Source: Bog-756 sp963730685 (GTDB taxonomy: Bacteria; Actinomycetota; Acidimicrobiia; Acidimicrobiales; RAAP-2). Taken from it: a stretch of 64,000 nt of DNA. The notes under the pieces are model-generated. The model was given only the letters and a program-made list of their open reading frames with translations. It did no database searches and had not been told where the DNA came from. The translations under genes and the position numbers were made by a program. The stretch lies in assembly GCA_963730685.1 (NCBI GenBank), contig CAVSSP010000005.1:192624-256623 (forward strand). The letters run 5' to 3'. This document shows, piece after piece, positions 19,465-29,995 of the stretch. Positions within the stretch are counted from its first letter, which is position 1. Every line of letters starts with the position of its first letter.

Positions 19465-21433
19465 GTGGCCGACACCCCCGACGACACCCCCTACCAGTCG
19501 CTCTACCGGCGGTTCCGGCCCTCCACCTTCGCCGAGGTGCGGGGCCAGGACCACGTGGTCCTGGCCCTCCGCAACGCCGTGCGGGACGCCCGGGTGGCCC
19601 ACGCCTATCTGTTCAGCGGGCCCCGGGGAACCGGCAAGACCTCCACCGCACGGATCCTGGCCAAGGCGCTCAACTGCACCGACCTGACGGACGGTGAGCC
19701 GTGCGGGGTGTGCGTGTCCTGCGTCGAGATCACCAAGGGCACCTCCCTCGACGTCCACGAGCTGGACGCGGCATCCAACAACGGGGTCGAGGCCATGCGG
19801 GACCTGGTGTCCCGGGCGGCGCTGGGGACGCCCGGCCGCCAGAAGGTCTACATCGTCGACGAGGTCCACATGCTCTCGACGGCGGCCTCCAACGCGCTGC
19901 TGAAGACCCTGGAGGAGCCACCGGCCCACGTGGTCTTCGTCCTGGCCACCACCGATCCCCAAAAGGTGCTCCCCACCATCCGCAGCCGCACCCAGCACTT
20001 CGAGTTCCGGCTGCTCGGCCCCGAGACGCTGGGTGAGCTGTTGGACCAGGTCCGGCGGGACGCCCACCTCGAGGTGCCCGACGAGGCGATCGACCTGGCC
20101 GTCCGCCGTGGCCGGGGGTCGGCCCGTGACGCCCTCTCCGTGCTCGACCAGGTGGCGGCGTCGGAGACGGTGGACGACGATCTTCCCGAGCTCGGCGAGG
20201 TGGTCGAGGCGCTGGCCGACCGGGATGTCGGGCGGGCCCTGGTGGCCGTGGCCCACCTCACATCGGCCGGGTTCGGTCCCCAACAGCTGGCCGGCGACCT
20301 GGTCGACCACCTGCGTCAGGGGTTCCTGGGCCTGGTGGCCCCGGACCTCGTGGCCGTGTCGGGGGCCGAGCGCCGGGCGGTGGTCGAGCAGGCCGACCGG
20401 CTCGGTTTGGCCGCCCTCGTCCGGGCCATGGAGGTCCTGGGCAACGCCCAGGTCGCCATGCGCGATGCGCCTGATCCGCGGGTCAACCTCGAGGTGGCCC
20501 TGGTGAGACTGGCCCACCCCGAGGCGGACGAATCCCCCGAGGCTCTCCTGGTCCGGATCGAGCGGCTCGAGGCCGGTCGACAGGCCGTACCGACCGGGGC
20601 GCCCCAGGGTGGGGAGCCGCCGGCAGCGCCGGTTTCCGGCCAGGCCCCGCCGCCGACCCCCGCCACGGCCCCGGTCGAAGCCGGGCCGGGCGGGTCCGGT
20701 CAACGTCGCCGGACCGTCGGTGCCGTGAAGCGCCAGGCGGCGCCGCCCGCCTCGTCGGGATCGACGGCCACCCGACCGCCGGCGGCGCCGGGACCCGCCG
20801 GGCGCCCCGATCCCGACCTGTCGTGAGGACCGAACCCGTCGTCCGGCCAGTGGCCGCCACCGCGCCGGCCTCCCCAGCGGCGGCGCCGGCGCCAACCTCC
20901 CCAGCGGGAGCGATCCCGCCGGGGACCCGGGGCCGTCGGGCCCCTTCCCCACCCGTGACCAACTGGTCCAGGCGTGGGGCGACCACATCATCGGCCGTCT
21001 CCGGCCCAAGGCCAAGGCCCTGTTCCAGGCGGGCCGGTTCGTCGGCGTGGAGGACGACCGCGCCGTGTTCGGGCTGCCCAACGAGACCCATCGGGCCCGC
21101 TGCCGCGACGTGCAGGGCGAGATCGAGACGGCGCTGTCCGAGCACTTCGGCCGCCCCGTCGCCCTCGTGCTGGTGGTCGACGACGGCGTCCGGCGACGCG
21201 AGCCGGCGCCGGCCGGTCCGGTGAGCCGGCCCGGTCCCGAACCGCAACGACCGCCCACCGGCGTCGATGCCCGGCGGGAGGATGCGGACGGATGCCGACG
21301 GGGGATGCGTCACGACGAGTCGGACGACCTCTCGGCCTTCGACGAGTCGGAGATGGGAGAGATCGCCGACATCGACAACTCGGCCGAGGCCCGGGTGCTC
21401 CAGGCGTTCCCGGGTGCCGAGGAGGTCGGGTAG
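19465..21433 (+). CDS. dnaX: DNA polymerase III subunit gamma/tau (frame changes near 20.8 kb)
   Basis: Clamp-loader ATPase of the replicative polymerase. Walker A is GPRGTGKTS near residue 52, followed by a zinc-binding Cys cluster (CGVCVSC), Walker B DEVHML and the SRT sensor motif. The GTG at 19465 gives VADTPDDTPYQSLYRRFRP, a normal start. The first frame stops at 20824-20826 after about 453 residues, just past the collar domain and inside a Pro/Ala linker. The tau-like C-terminal domain (LVQAWGDHIIGRL, then LFQAGRFVGVED, ending in FPGAEEVG) continues in the +1 frame to 21433. No classic A-rich slippery site is present, so an indel is likeliest, but the break sits where a gamma form would end. 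recR starts at the next base. Confidence 0.88.
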
Positions 21434-22040
21434 ATGGCGATCTTCTCCGGGCCGCTGCAGTCGCTCATCGACGAGCTGGGACGGCTCCCCGGCGTCGGGC
21501 CCAAGTCGGCGCAGCGGATCACCTTCCATCTCCTCAAGGTGGCCCCCGAGGACGCCCTCCGACTGGCCGAGGCCATCATCGCCGTGAAGGAGCGGATCAC
21601 CTTGTGCACCCAGTGCTTCAACGTGGCCGAGGGTGGGCTGTGTGCCATCTGTCTCGACGATCGGCGCGACGGCGGCGTCGGTGTGCGTGGTGGAGGACCC
21701 CCGCGACATCGTCTCGGTCGAAAAGACGGGAGAGTTCTCGGGTCGCTACCACGTGCTGCAGGGCGCGCTCAATCCGATCGAGGGCATCGGGCCCGACCAG
21801 CTCAGGGTGCGCGAGCTCCTCGTGCGGGTGGAGGCGGAGGGGATCACCGAGGTCATCCTCTGCACCAATCCCAATCTCGAGGGCGAGGCGACGGCCATGT
21901 ACCTGGCCCGACTGCTGAAGCCCATGGGCCTCACCGTGACCCGGATCGCCAGCGGCCTCCCGGTGGGTGGCGACCTGGAGTACGCCGACGAGCTGACGCT
22001 CGGGCGCGCGCTGGAGGGACGGCGCGAGGTGGACGCCTAG
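21434..22040 (+). CDS. recR: Recombination mediator RecR (one frameshift)
   Basis: It works with RecF and RecO to load RecA on gapped DNA. The helix-hairpin-helix reads LGRLPGVGPKSAQRI. The four-Cys zinc finger is CTQCFNV followed by CAIC, and the Toprim part contains VVEDPRDIVSVE and LCTNPNLEGEAT. The frame breaks near 21670, where GACGGCGGCG should be GACGCGGCG so that it reads DDRRDAASVCVVED. Corrected length is about 201 residues, as usual. The start codon abuts the dnaX stop, so the two are co-translated. The small ybaB/ebfC gene that usually lies between dnaX and recR is absent. Confidence 0.9.
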
Positions 22041-22123
22041 GCCGCTAGCTGGGCCGACAGCTCGTCCGGCCGCCGGGCCGAACGCCGCGCCACCACACCA
22101 CCGGCATGGGGCACGATGAGGGG

Positions 22124-22700
22124 ATGCCGACCCCGGAGAGCCCCCCCGTCCGGTACCTGTGGCTCCTGCGGCACGGCAAGGCGGCCTCGGACGCTCCCTG
22201 GGGGGGTGGGGACCGTGACCGGCCCCTGACGGGACGCGGGCAGGCGGGACGCCACCGCGCTCGGCAGCAGGCTGGCGGCCCCCGGTCCGGTGCTCGGACT
22301 CGACGGCGTCCCGCGACCGGAGGTGGTCATCTGCTCGTCGGCCGTCCGCACCCGCCAGACCGCCGAACTGGTGGTGAAGGCGATGGGGGACGAACTACCG
22401 CTCGACTCCTATGACGCGCTGTACGGGGCCGAGACCGATCTGGTGCTCCAGTACGTGCGCGAGATCGACGAGGAGGTCACCAGCGCACTCGTGGTGGGCC
22501 ATAACCCGACCATGGTCCAGCTGGCCTGGGAACTCCTCACCGACCGCCACGTCGACCGCTCACAGACCGATCGGGCCGCGCTCGAAGCCCAAGGGTTCCC
22601 GACGTGTGCACTGGCGGTTCTCGCCCTCGGCGGATTGGCGTGGGAGGACACCGCCGGCGAGTGCGGCACGCTGGAGGGCGTCTTCGCCCCCCCGTACTAG
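22124..22700 (+). CDS. sixA: SixA-type phosphohistidine phosphatase (one frameshift)
   Basis: A histidine-phosphatase-superfamily enzyme of about 190 residues. The catalytic RHG motif is LLRHGKAA at residues 12-19. The second catalytic half has VVICSSAVRTRQTAE and VVGHNPTMVQL, with the distal His. SixA proteins remove phosphate from phosphohistidine in relay or PTS proteins, although actinobacterial relatives may have other small substrates. The frame changes near 22249, where CAGGCGGGACGCC has one base too many, to reach QAGDATALGSRLA. It follows recR by about 80 bases and may share its transcript. Confidence 0.8.
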
Positions 22701-22751
22701 GCTGCCCGGCCGGTGCGCCACCGAGCGCCCCAGGCCCCGAGTGCCCCAGGC

Positions 22752-23934
22752 TCAGAGCGTGCGCAGCACGGCGGCGTCGCCCTGCCCGCCCCCACCGCAC
22801 AGGCTGACAGCGGCGGTCCCGCCGCCCCGACGCTTCAGCTCCATCAGGGAGGTGAGGGCCAGGCGGGTGCCCGACATCCCCACCGGGTGGCCCGAGGGCG
22901 ATGGCCCCGCCGTTGACGTTGACGATCTCGTCGCTGATGCCGAGGTCACCGGCGGAGGCACAGCCGACGGCGGCGAAGGCCTCGTTGATCTCGAAGATGT
23001 CGATGTCCTTGACGGTGAGCCCCGCCTTCTCCAGCGCCACCGACGTGGCGTGGGAGGGCTGGTGGAGCAGCGACGGATCCGGCCCTGCCACCTGGCCGTA
23101 GCTGACCAGCTCTCCGAGAGGGGAGAGTCCGAGTGCCTCGGCCTTGGCCTTGGACATGACGATCACCGCAGCGGCGCCGTCGGAGATCTGAGAGGCGTTG
23201 CCGGCGGTGATGGTGCCGCTCTTGTCGAAGGCCGGGCGCAGCTTGCCCAGCGACTCGGCGGTGGTCTCGGGGCGGACACCTTCGTCGGTGTCCACCACCA
23301 GCGGGTCCCCTTTGCGCTGGGGTACGCTCACCGGCACGATCTCGTCGGCGAACTTGCCGTCCTTGATGGCGGCCGCCGCCCGCTCGTGCGAGAGGGCGCT
23401 GAAGGCGTCCTGTCGATCGCGGGACACGCCGTCGGCCCCGTTGTAGCGCTCGGTGCTGAGGCCCATGGCGCACTGGTCGAAGGCGCAGAACAGGCCGTCG
23501 TACATCATCGAGTCGACGATGGTGCCGTCCCCGATCCGGTAGCCGGCCCGGGCACCGGGCAGCAGGTAGGGCGCCTGGGTCATCGACTCCATCCCGCCCG
23601 CCACGACGATCTCCGCCTCACCGGCGTTGATCATCAGGTCGGCCAGGTAGATGGCGTTGAGGCCGGAGAGGCAGACCTTGTTGACGGTGGTGGCAGGGAC
23701 GCTCATCGGGATGCCGGCGTTGGCTGCGGCCTGGCGGGCGGTGATCTGCCCGGCCCCGGCCTGGATGACCTGGCCCATGAACGTGTAGTCGACCTGGTCG
23801 GCGGCGATCCCTGCCCGCTGGAGGGCGGCGGCGATGGCGAACCCGCCCAGCTCCGTCGCGGCGAACCCACCCAGCGCGCCGGACAGCTTTCCGATCGGGG
23901 TGCGAGCGCCTGCGACGATGACGGTTCCGGGCAT
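22752..23934 (-). CDS. Acetyl-CoA C-acetyltransferase (thiolase; one frameshift)
   Basis: It condenses two acetyl-CoA to acetoacetyl-CoA, or cleaves longer 3-ketoacyl-CoA. Thiolase signatures are the nucleophilic Cys in NKVCLSGLNA near residue 88, NEAFAAVG, GGAIALGHPVGMSG with the catalytic His, and CGGGGQGDA with the second Cys. About 394 residues is typical. The ATG at 23934 has GGAGG five bases upstream. Near 22897 the minus strand has CTCGGGCCACCC where CTCGGCCACCC is needed, one extra G. It is divergent from ccr with about 196 bases between them. With ccr and the dehydrogenase at 32.1 kb it supplies the C4 branch: acetyl-CoA to crotonyl-CoA. Confidence 0.88.
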
Positions 23935-24130
23935 AATGACCTCCGAGGCCTGACGGCCCGCTCAGGCGGCGATCCCCCCATGGGCCCGCCACAACGACCG
24001 TCCCATGATACGGCCTCCCCGGTCGTGATGACCACCCGGGGTGCCGCCGCCGGTCAGGGGCCCGACCCGGGCCGTGGGAAACCCGGTCGGGCCCGGTCGG
24101 ACCCCGACGGGCAAGCTATCCTCGCTTCCC

Positions 24131-25471
24131 ATGCAGGAATTCCTCTCCGCCATCCAAGCCGGTGCCTCCGGTGACGAACTCGCCGCCATCCCGCTCCCGG
24201 AGTCCTACCGGGGCGCATTCGTCCTCCGTGACGAGGTGGGCATGTTCGAGGGCCTGGCCACTGAGGACAAGGATCCCCGCAAGTCGCTCCACGTGAGCGA
24301 CGTGGCCGTGCCGGAACTGGCCCCCGACGAGGCCTACATCGCCGTCATGGCCAGCTCCATCAACTTCAACACCGTGTGGACGTCGATCTTCGAGCCACTC
24401 CCCACCTTCGGGTTCCTCGACCGATTGGGCCGGGAGAGCGTGTGGGGCAAGCGGCACGCGCTCGACTACCACGTGGTCGGCTCGGACGCTTCCGGGGTCG
24501 TGCTGCGGACCGGATCGGCGGTGCGGAACTGGAAGCCGGGCGACAAGGTCACCGTCCACTGCAACTACGTGGACGACCAGAGCCCGAGCGCCCACGACGA
24601 CTCGATGCTGGCCGACAACCAGCGCATCTGGGGGTTCGAGACCAACTTCGGCGGCCTGGCCGATCTGGCCGTGGTGAAGGCCAACCAGCTGATGCCGAAG
24701 CCACGGCACCTGAGCTGGGAGGAGGCGGCCGTCAACGCGCTGTGCAACTCGACCTCCTACCGCATGCTGGTGTCGAAGAACGGGGCCCACATGCAGCAAG
24801 GTGACCGGGTGCTGGTGTGGGGGGCGTCGGGCGGGCTCGGGGCGTTCGCCGTCCAGTACGTGCTGAACGGGGGCGGCACCCCGGTCGGCGTGGTGTCCTC
24901 GCCGTCGAAGGTCGACCTCCTCCACGAGCTGGGCGTGGAGGCGGTCATCGACCGCAAGGTGGCCAACTACCGGTTCTGGGAGGACGAGCACACCCAGGAC
25001 GAGTCGGAGTGGCGACGGCTCGGGAAGGACATCCGCGCCCTGGTCGGCGAGGACGTCGACATCGTCTTCGAGCACCCCGGCCGTCAGACCATGGGCGCCT
25101 CGGTGTTCGCGGCGAAGCGTGGCGGTGTCATCGTGACGTGCGCCGCCACCTCGGGCTACATGATCGAGTACGACAACCGGCACCTGTGGATGAAGCTCAA
25201 GACCATCAAGGGCTCCCACTTCGCCAACTACCGCGAGGCCTGGGATGCCAACCAGCTGGTGTGCGAAGGCAAGATCCTGCCTCCGCTGTCGGCGGTCCAC
25301 GCCCTCGAGGACGTGGGGGATGCCGCCTACCAGGTGCATCGCAACCTACACGAGGGCAAGATCGGGGTGCTGTGCCTGGCCCCCGAGGAGGGGCTGGGCA
25401 TCGACGATCCGGAGCTCCGGGCCCAGGTGGGCGAGGACCGCATCACGCTGTTCAGGAGGCACGGCGCGTGA
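24131..25471 (+). CDS. ccr: Crotonyl-CoA carboxylase/reductase
   Basis: It reductively carboxylates crotonyl-CoA to ethylmalonyl-CoA with NADPH and CO2, the key step of the ethylmalonyl-CoA pathway and a source of extender units. The 446-residue medium-chain dehydrogenase/reductase matches Ccr in length and in signatures: SSINFNTVWTS, YHVVGSDASGVV, VHCNYVDDQ, the nucleotide-binding WGASGGLGAFAVQY, and FEHPGRQTMGASVF. The last is found in Ccr rather than in plain quinone reductases. Frame and ends are intact. Its last codon overlaps the GTG of the epimerase gene (GTGA), so the two are coupled. Confidence 0.92.
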   Translation: MQEFLSAIQAGASGDELAAIPLPESYRGAFVLRDEVGMFEGLATEDKDPRKSLHVSDVAVPELAPDEAYIAVMASSINFNTVWTSIFEPLPTFGFLDRLGRESVWGKRHALDYHVVGSDASGVVLRTGSAVRNWKPGDKVTVHCNYVDDQSPSAHDDSMLADNQRIWGFETNFGGLADLAVVKANQLMPKPRHLSWEEAAVNALCNSTSYRMLVSKNGAHMQQGDRVLVWGASGGLGAFAVQYVLNGGGTPVGVVSSPSKVDLLHELGVEAVIDRKVANYRFWEDEHTQDESEWRRLGKDIRALVGEDVDIVFEHPGRQTMGASVFAAKRGGVIVTCAATSGYMIEYDNRHLWMKLKTIKGSHFANYREAWDANQLVCEGKILPPLSAVHALEDVGDAAYQVHRNLHEGKIGVLCLAPEEGLGIDDPELRAQVGEDRITLFRRHGA

Positions 25472-25880
25472 CCGCCCCACTCCTGACGGAGATCGACCAC
25501 GTGGCCATCGCCGTGCCCGATCTCGATGCCGCCATCGCGTACTACGCCGACACCTTCGGGGCCACGGTCGACCATCGCGAGCTCGTCGAGCCTCCGACGG
25601 CGTGGAAGAGGCGCTGTTGAAGGTGGCCGACAGCTACATCCAGCTCCTCACGCCGACCAGTGAGGACTCACCGGTGGCCAAGTACCTGGAGAAGAAAGGT
25701 CCCGGCCTGCACCACGTCGGCTACCGGGTGAGCGACTGCGCCGCCGCCCTGCAGTCGGTCAAGGACCACGGTGGCCAGGTCATCGACCAGGCTCCCCGCC
25801 CGGGCTCACGGGGGACCACCGTGGCCTTCGTCCATCCCAAAGGGGCATTCGGCACACTGATCGAACTCGTCGAAGAGTAG
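25468..25880 (+). CDS. Methylmalonyl/ethylmalonyl-CoA epimerase (one frameshift)
   Basis: A VOC-fold, metal-dependent epimerase of about 137 residues that interconverts the R and S forms of methylmalonyl- or ethylmalonyl-CoA. Signatures are IDHVAIAVPDLDAAI at the start with the first metal His, GPGLHHVGYRV with the second, and FVHPKGAFGTLIELVE at the end with the metal Glu. The GTG at 25468 follows AGGAGGC and overlaps the ccr stop. The frame breaks near 25595 in GAGCCTCCGACGG, between HRELVE and the expected SDGVEEALLKV. Coupling to ccr suggests ethylmalonyl-CoA as a substrate. Confidence 0.85.
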
Positions 25881-25893
25881 ACCCGGCCGCTCC

Positions 25894-26989
25894 GTGGACA
25901 CTGCCGGCGCTGAGCCTGTCGACCCCGCCGACGACGCCGCGACCGCCCCGGCGCCGACGACGGGCGAGTCCCCGTGGCTCGGTGTCCCGAGCATCCCGCC
26001 GGCGGCCGACCGCGGCCAGCCCCCGGCCGCCGTGCCGTCGGTGGCGGTCCCCGGCGAGCCGACATCCCGCCACCCGTCCCCGTCCACGCCGGTCCGGCCT
26101 CGGCTCCCGTCGACCTGCCCTCGGGGGCCGGAGCGACGACCACCGTCGCAGCGGCGCCCGCCGCGGCGGGCCGCCGTCGACGGGGTCGCCGGGTTCCCTC
26201 CGGGGGTGGACGAAAAGCTGCAGGCCTACGTGTACCTCCTCATCGACCCCCGGACCGGTCGCCCGTTCTACGTGGGCCGGGGACGGGGTGACCGGTGCTA
26301 CCGCCACGTCCAAGCGGGCCGCACCGAGGCGTCACCAAGGCCGGCCGCCGGGGACGGACCCGGACCGGACGGGGCGGAACCCCGACTCGGGCCGGGCGGG
26401 GCGGAACCCGAGGCGTTCCCCGCCCTGGACCGGATCCGCGAGGCCGAGTCCGGCCGGCCGGGAGGTCCGAATCGACATCCTCGTCCTACGGCATGAAGGG
26501 CTCCGAGGCATCGCTGGTCGAGCGGGCCGCCCGGGACGTCCTGGGCCTCCAGGTGACCGGAGCGGGGCCCGGCCAGCGCCAGCCGGGCGGTCGAGCTGGG
26601 GGCCCGGCTGGCCAAGCGGGCCAAGTTCAAGCGCCCCATCAGGTGGTCCTGTTGCGGGTGGGCGGGACGGGAGCCGACCCCTCGTACGAGGCGGCCCGGC
26701 ACGGGTGGCGTATCGGGCGCCGGTGGACCGACCTCGGGTCCCCGCGCTCGCCCCGATGGGCGGTGGTCGTGGTCGGTGACCTGGTGGCCGCCGTCCACCG
26801 CATCGAACGGTGGGAGCAGACCCGCGACGGGGAGGCCGGCGGCGCACGCCCCGTCGACCGGTACTCCTTCATCGGGGCCGAGGACCCCGAGCTCGAGGAG
26901 CCGGTACCGGGGCCGGAGCGTGGCCGGCTACTTCGGCCACGGCGCGCCGGCCCCGGTGACCTACGTGTGGTGCGGGCCCCACTGGGTGA
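25894..26989 (+). CDS. LEM-3-like GIY-YIG domain protein (many frameshifts)
   Basis: After a Pro/Ala-rich N-terminal tail of about 100 residues there is a GIY-YIG nuclease-type domain: AYVYLLIDPRTGRPFYVG, then GRGDRCYRHV. After frame changes come VRIDIL, ASLVERAARDVLGL (with the Glu expected of the fold), ELGARLAKRAKFKRP, and a C-terminal domain with WRIGRRWTD and AGYFGHGAP. This order matches a family common in actinobacteria, whose function is not established. Breaks lie near 26450, 26505, 26580, 26637 and 26915. The C-terminal end is uncertain: the best frame has no stop before the next gene, and TGA at 26987 is reached only with one more indel. The GTG start is 14 bases after the epimerase stop. 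Confidence 0.6.
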
Positions 26990-27084
26990 ACTCGCCGCGC
27001 ATGACGTGCGCCGACCGGCCCACGCGCCCCAGCCGGCCAGGGGAGATCGGAGTGCCACCGGCGGGTCCGGTAGCGTTGTCGGCT

Positions 27085-28639
<1,555 letters not shown>

Positions 28640-28643
<4 letters not shown>

Positions 28644-28888
28644 CGCCGACGACACCGATCCCAGCGTCACCGACGACGGGCCCCCCCGTCGCCCCGGGCA
28701 TCGCCCTGCGCCCCGAGGTCGACCCCGAGGTCGTGGCCGTGCTGGCGGCGGCGGTCGACCAGGCCTGGCCCCGCCCGGTGGTGGTCGTGTCCGACGTCGT
28801 GGCCCGACCGTCGCCGTGGCGGTTCAGCGGCCGGTGGTGGTCGCGGCCGGCCACCACCCGGCGCGAACGCCCCTGGGCCCGGGGCTGA
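28640..28888 (+). CDS. Acyl-CoA carboxylase epsilon-like small subunit
   Basis: A predicted protein of 82 residues starting at a GTG that overlaps the pccB stop (GTGA). Actinobacterial acyl-CoA carboxylases use a small epsilon subunit, encoded next to the beta subunit, that strengthens the alpha-beta complex. These proteins are poorly conserved: typically VDPEEVAALVAVL near the start and a Trp/Arg-rich end. Here VDPEVVAVLAAAVDQAW and the terminal PSPWRFSGRWWSRP fit that pattern. Function follows from position and pattern, not from strong similarity. It converges with the DUF3097 gene, with six bases between their ends. Confidence 0.65.
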
Positions 28889-28894
28889 CCCGGC

Positions 28895-29748
28895 TCAGGA
28901 CGGGTCGGTCACGAAGTCGATCAGCCGCTCGACCGCCCCCACCAGGGCCGGTTCCAGATCGGCGTAGCTCCGGACCGAGGAAAGGATCCGACGCCAGGCC
29001 GCCGGAGGCTCGCCGAGCCCCAGTGCCTGGCATACGCCCGCTCTTCCAGTCGGTCCCCCTGGGAATGCGGGGCCAAGCCATCGATCCCCACCACGGACGG
29101 CTTCACGGCCTCCCACACGTCGACGAACGGCGTGCCGGTGACGAGCACCTGGGGGTGGCGGAGCCCGTCGGCCAGCCTCGACTCCTTGGACCCCTCCACC
29201 AGGTGGTCGACCAGCACCCCCAGCTTCCGGGCCGGGCCGGGCGAGAACGCCCGGATGGCCGGCAGCCAGGTGGTCGATGCCGTCGAGCCGTTCGACCACG
29301 ACCCCTTCGACCCGAAGGTCATCCCCCCACACCCGCTCGACCAGCTCGGCGTCGTGCACGCCCTCCACCAGGATCCGCCCGGCCCGTGCCACCCGTGCCG
29401 GCGTGTCGGGGACGGCCACCGAGCCCGACGGCGGTGGTCTGCCGGCGACCGGCCGCCGGGTCCGGCTCCCGGACCGGCCGGCGGGCGCACCAGCGAGACG
29501 GCCCGTCCTTCCACCGAGAACGCCCCGGCCGTGTGGCGGAACACCCGCACCTGGCCGGTCCGGCCCCTGATCTCGACGCCTCCCCCTTCGATCCGCACCA
29601 GTACGCCGCTGAACCCGCTGGCCCGGTGCACGACCGACAGGCCGGGCGTGGCCGGCACCTGCGGGTACACCGCCGCCAGCTTGTCCTCGGGAGGGGCGTC
29701 GATGGGGCCGGACAGGATGCCGGCCATCGGATTGCGGCGAGCAGGCAC
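28895..29748 (-). CDS. DUF3097 family protein (several frameshifts)
   Basis: An actinobacterial conserved protein of unknown function, about 285 residues. Recognisable blocks in order are YPQVPATPGLSVVHRASGFSG, GQVRVFRH, ARVARAGRILVEGVHDAELVERVWGDD, LGVLVDHLVEGSKESR, FVDVWEAVKPS, PRGTDWKSG and AWRRILSSVRSYADLEPALV. The middle (ILVEGVHDAELVE, then LVDHLVEGSKE) has the acidic pattern of a Toprim-like fold, hinting at nucleic-acid metabolism. Frame changes occur near 29450, 29260, 29055 and 29030. The start is a GTG at 29748. A 13-bp AT-rich palindrome lies about 106 bases upstream. Confidence 0.8.
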
Positions 29749-29853
29749 GGGGCGGAACGTAGCCGGTCGGCACCGTTGGGGGGTGGAGGCCGGTGCTCGC
29801 CGGTGCCCGGCCGCTCGAGCGGTGGGGGTCGACGGGGAACTCTCCGGAAGTGT

Positions 29854-29892
29854 TTTTCCAAATAACCGACCGATGGTACGTTATTTGGAAAA
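29854..29892. promoter_or_regulatory. AT-rich perfect palindrome, likely operator
   Basis: TTTTCCAAATAAC and GTTATTTGGAAAA form a perfect 13-bp inverted repeat around a 13-base spacer. In a genome near 70% GC this is striking. It lies between the end of ecm and the start of the DUF3097 gene, both on the minus strand, in a 247-base gap. No T-run follows on either strand. A dimeric regulator site for the DUF3097 promoter is likelier than a terminator, but both are possible. Confidence 0.6.
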
Positions 29893-29995
29893 GTGGATGC
29901 CCGGAGGAGCCGCCCCGCTCACTCGACGGGGACGACCAGCCCCCCACCCGAGGCGAGCCAACCTCCCACTCGACAGGACGAGCCGGTCGCGGCGC

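Noticed and set aside
26298..26847. Minus-strand frames opposite the GIY-YIG gene
   Set aside because: They have no motif, are Arg/Pro/Gly-rich, and the plus strand carries a recognisable domain despite indels.
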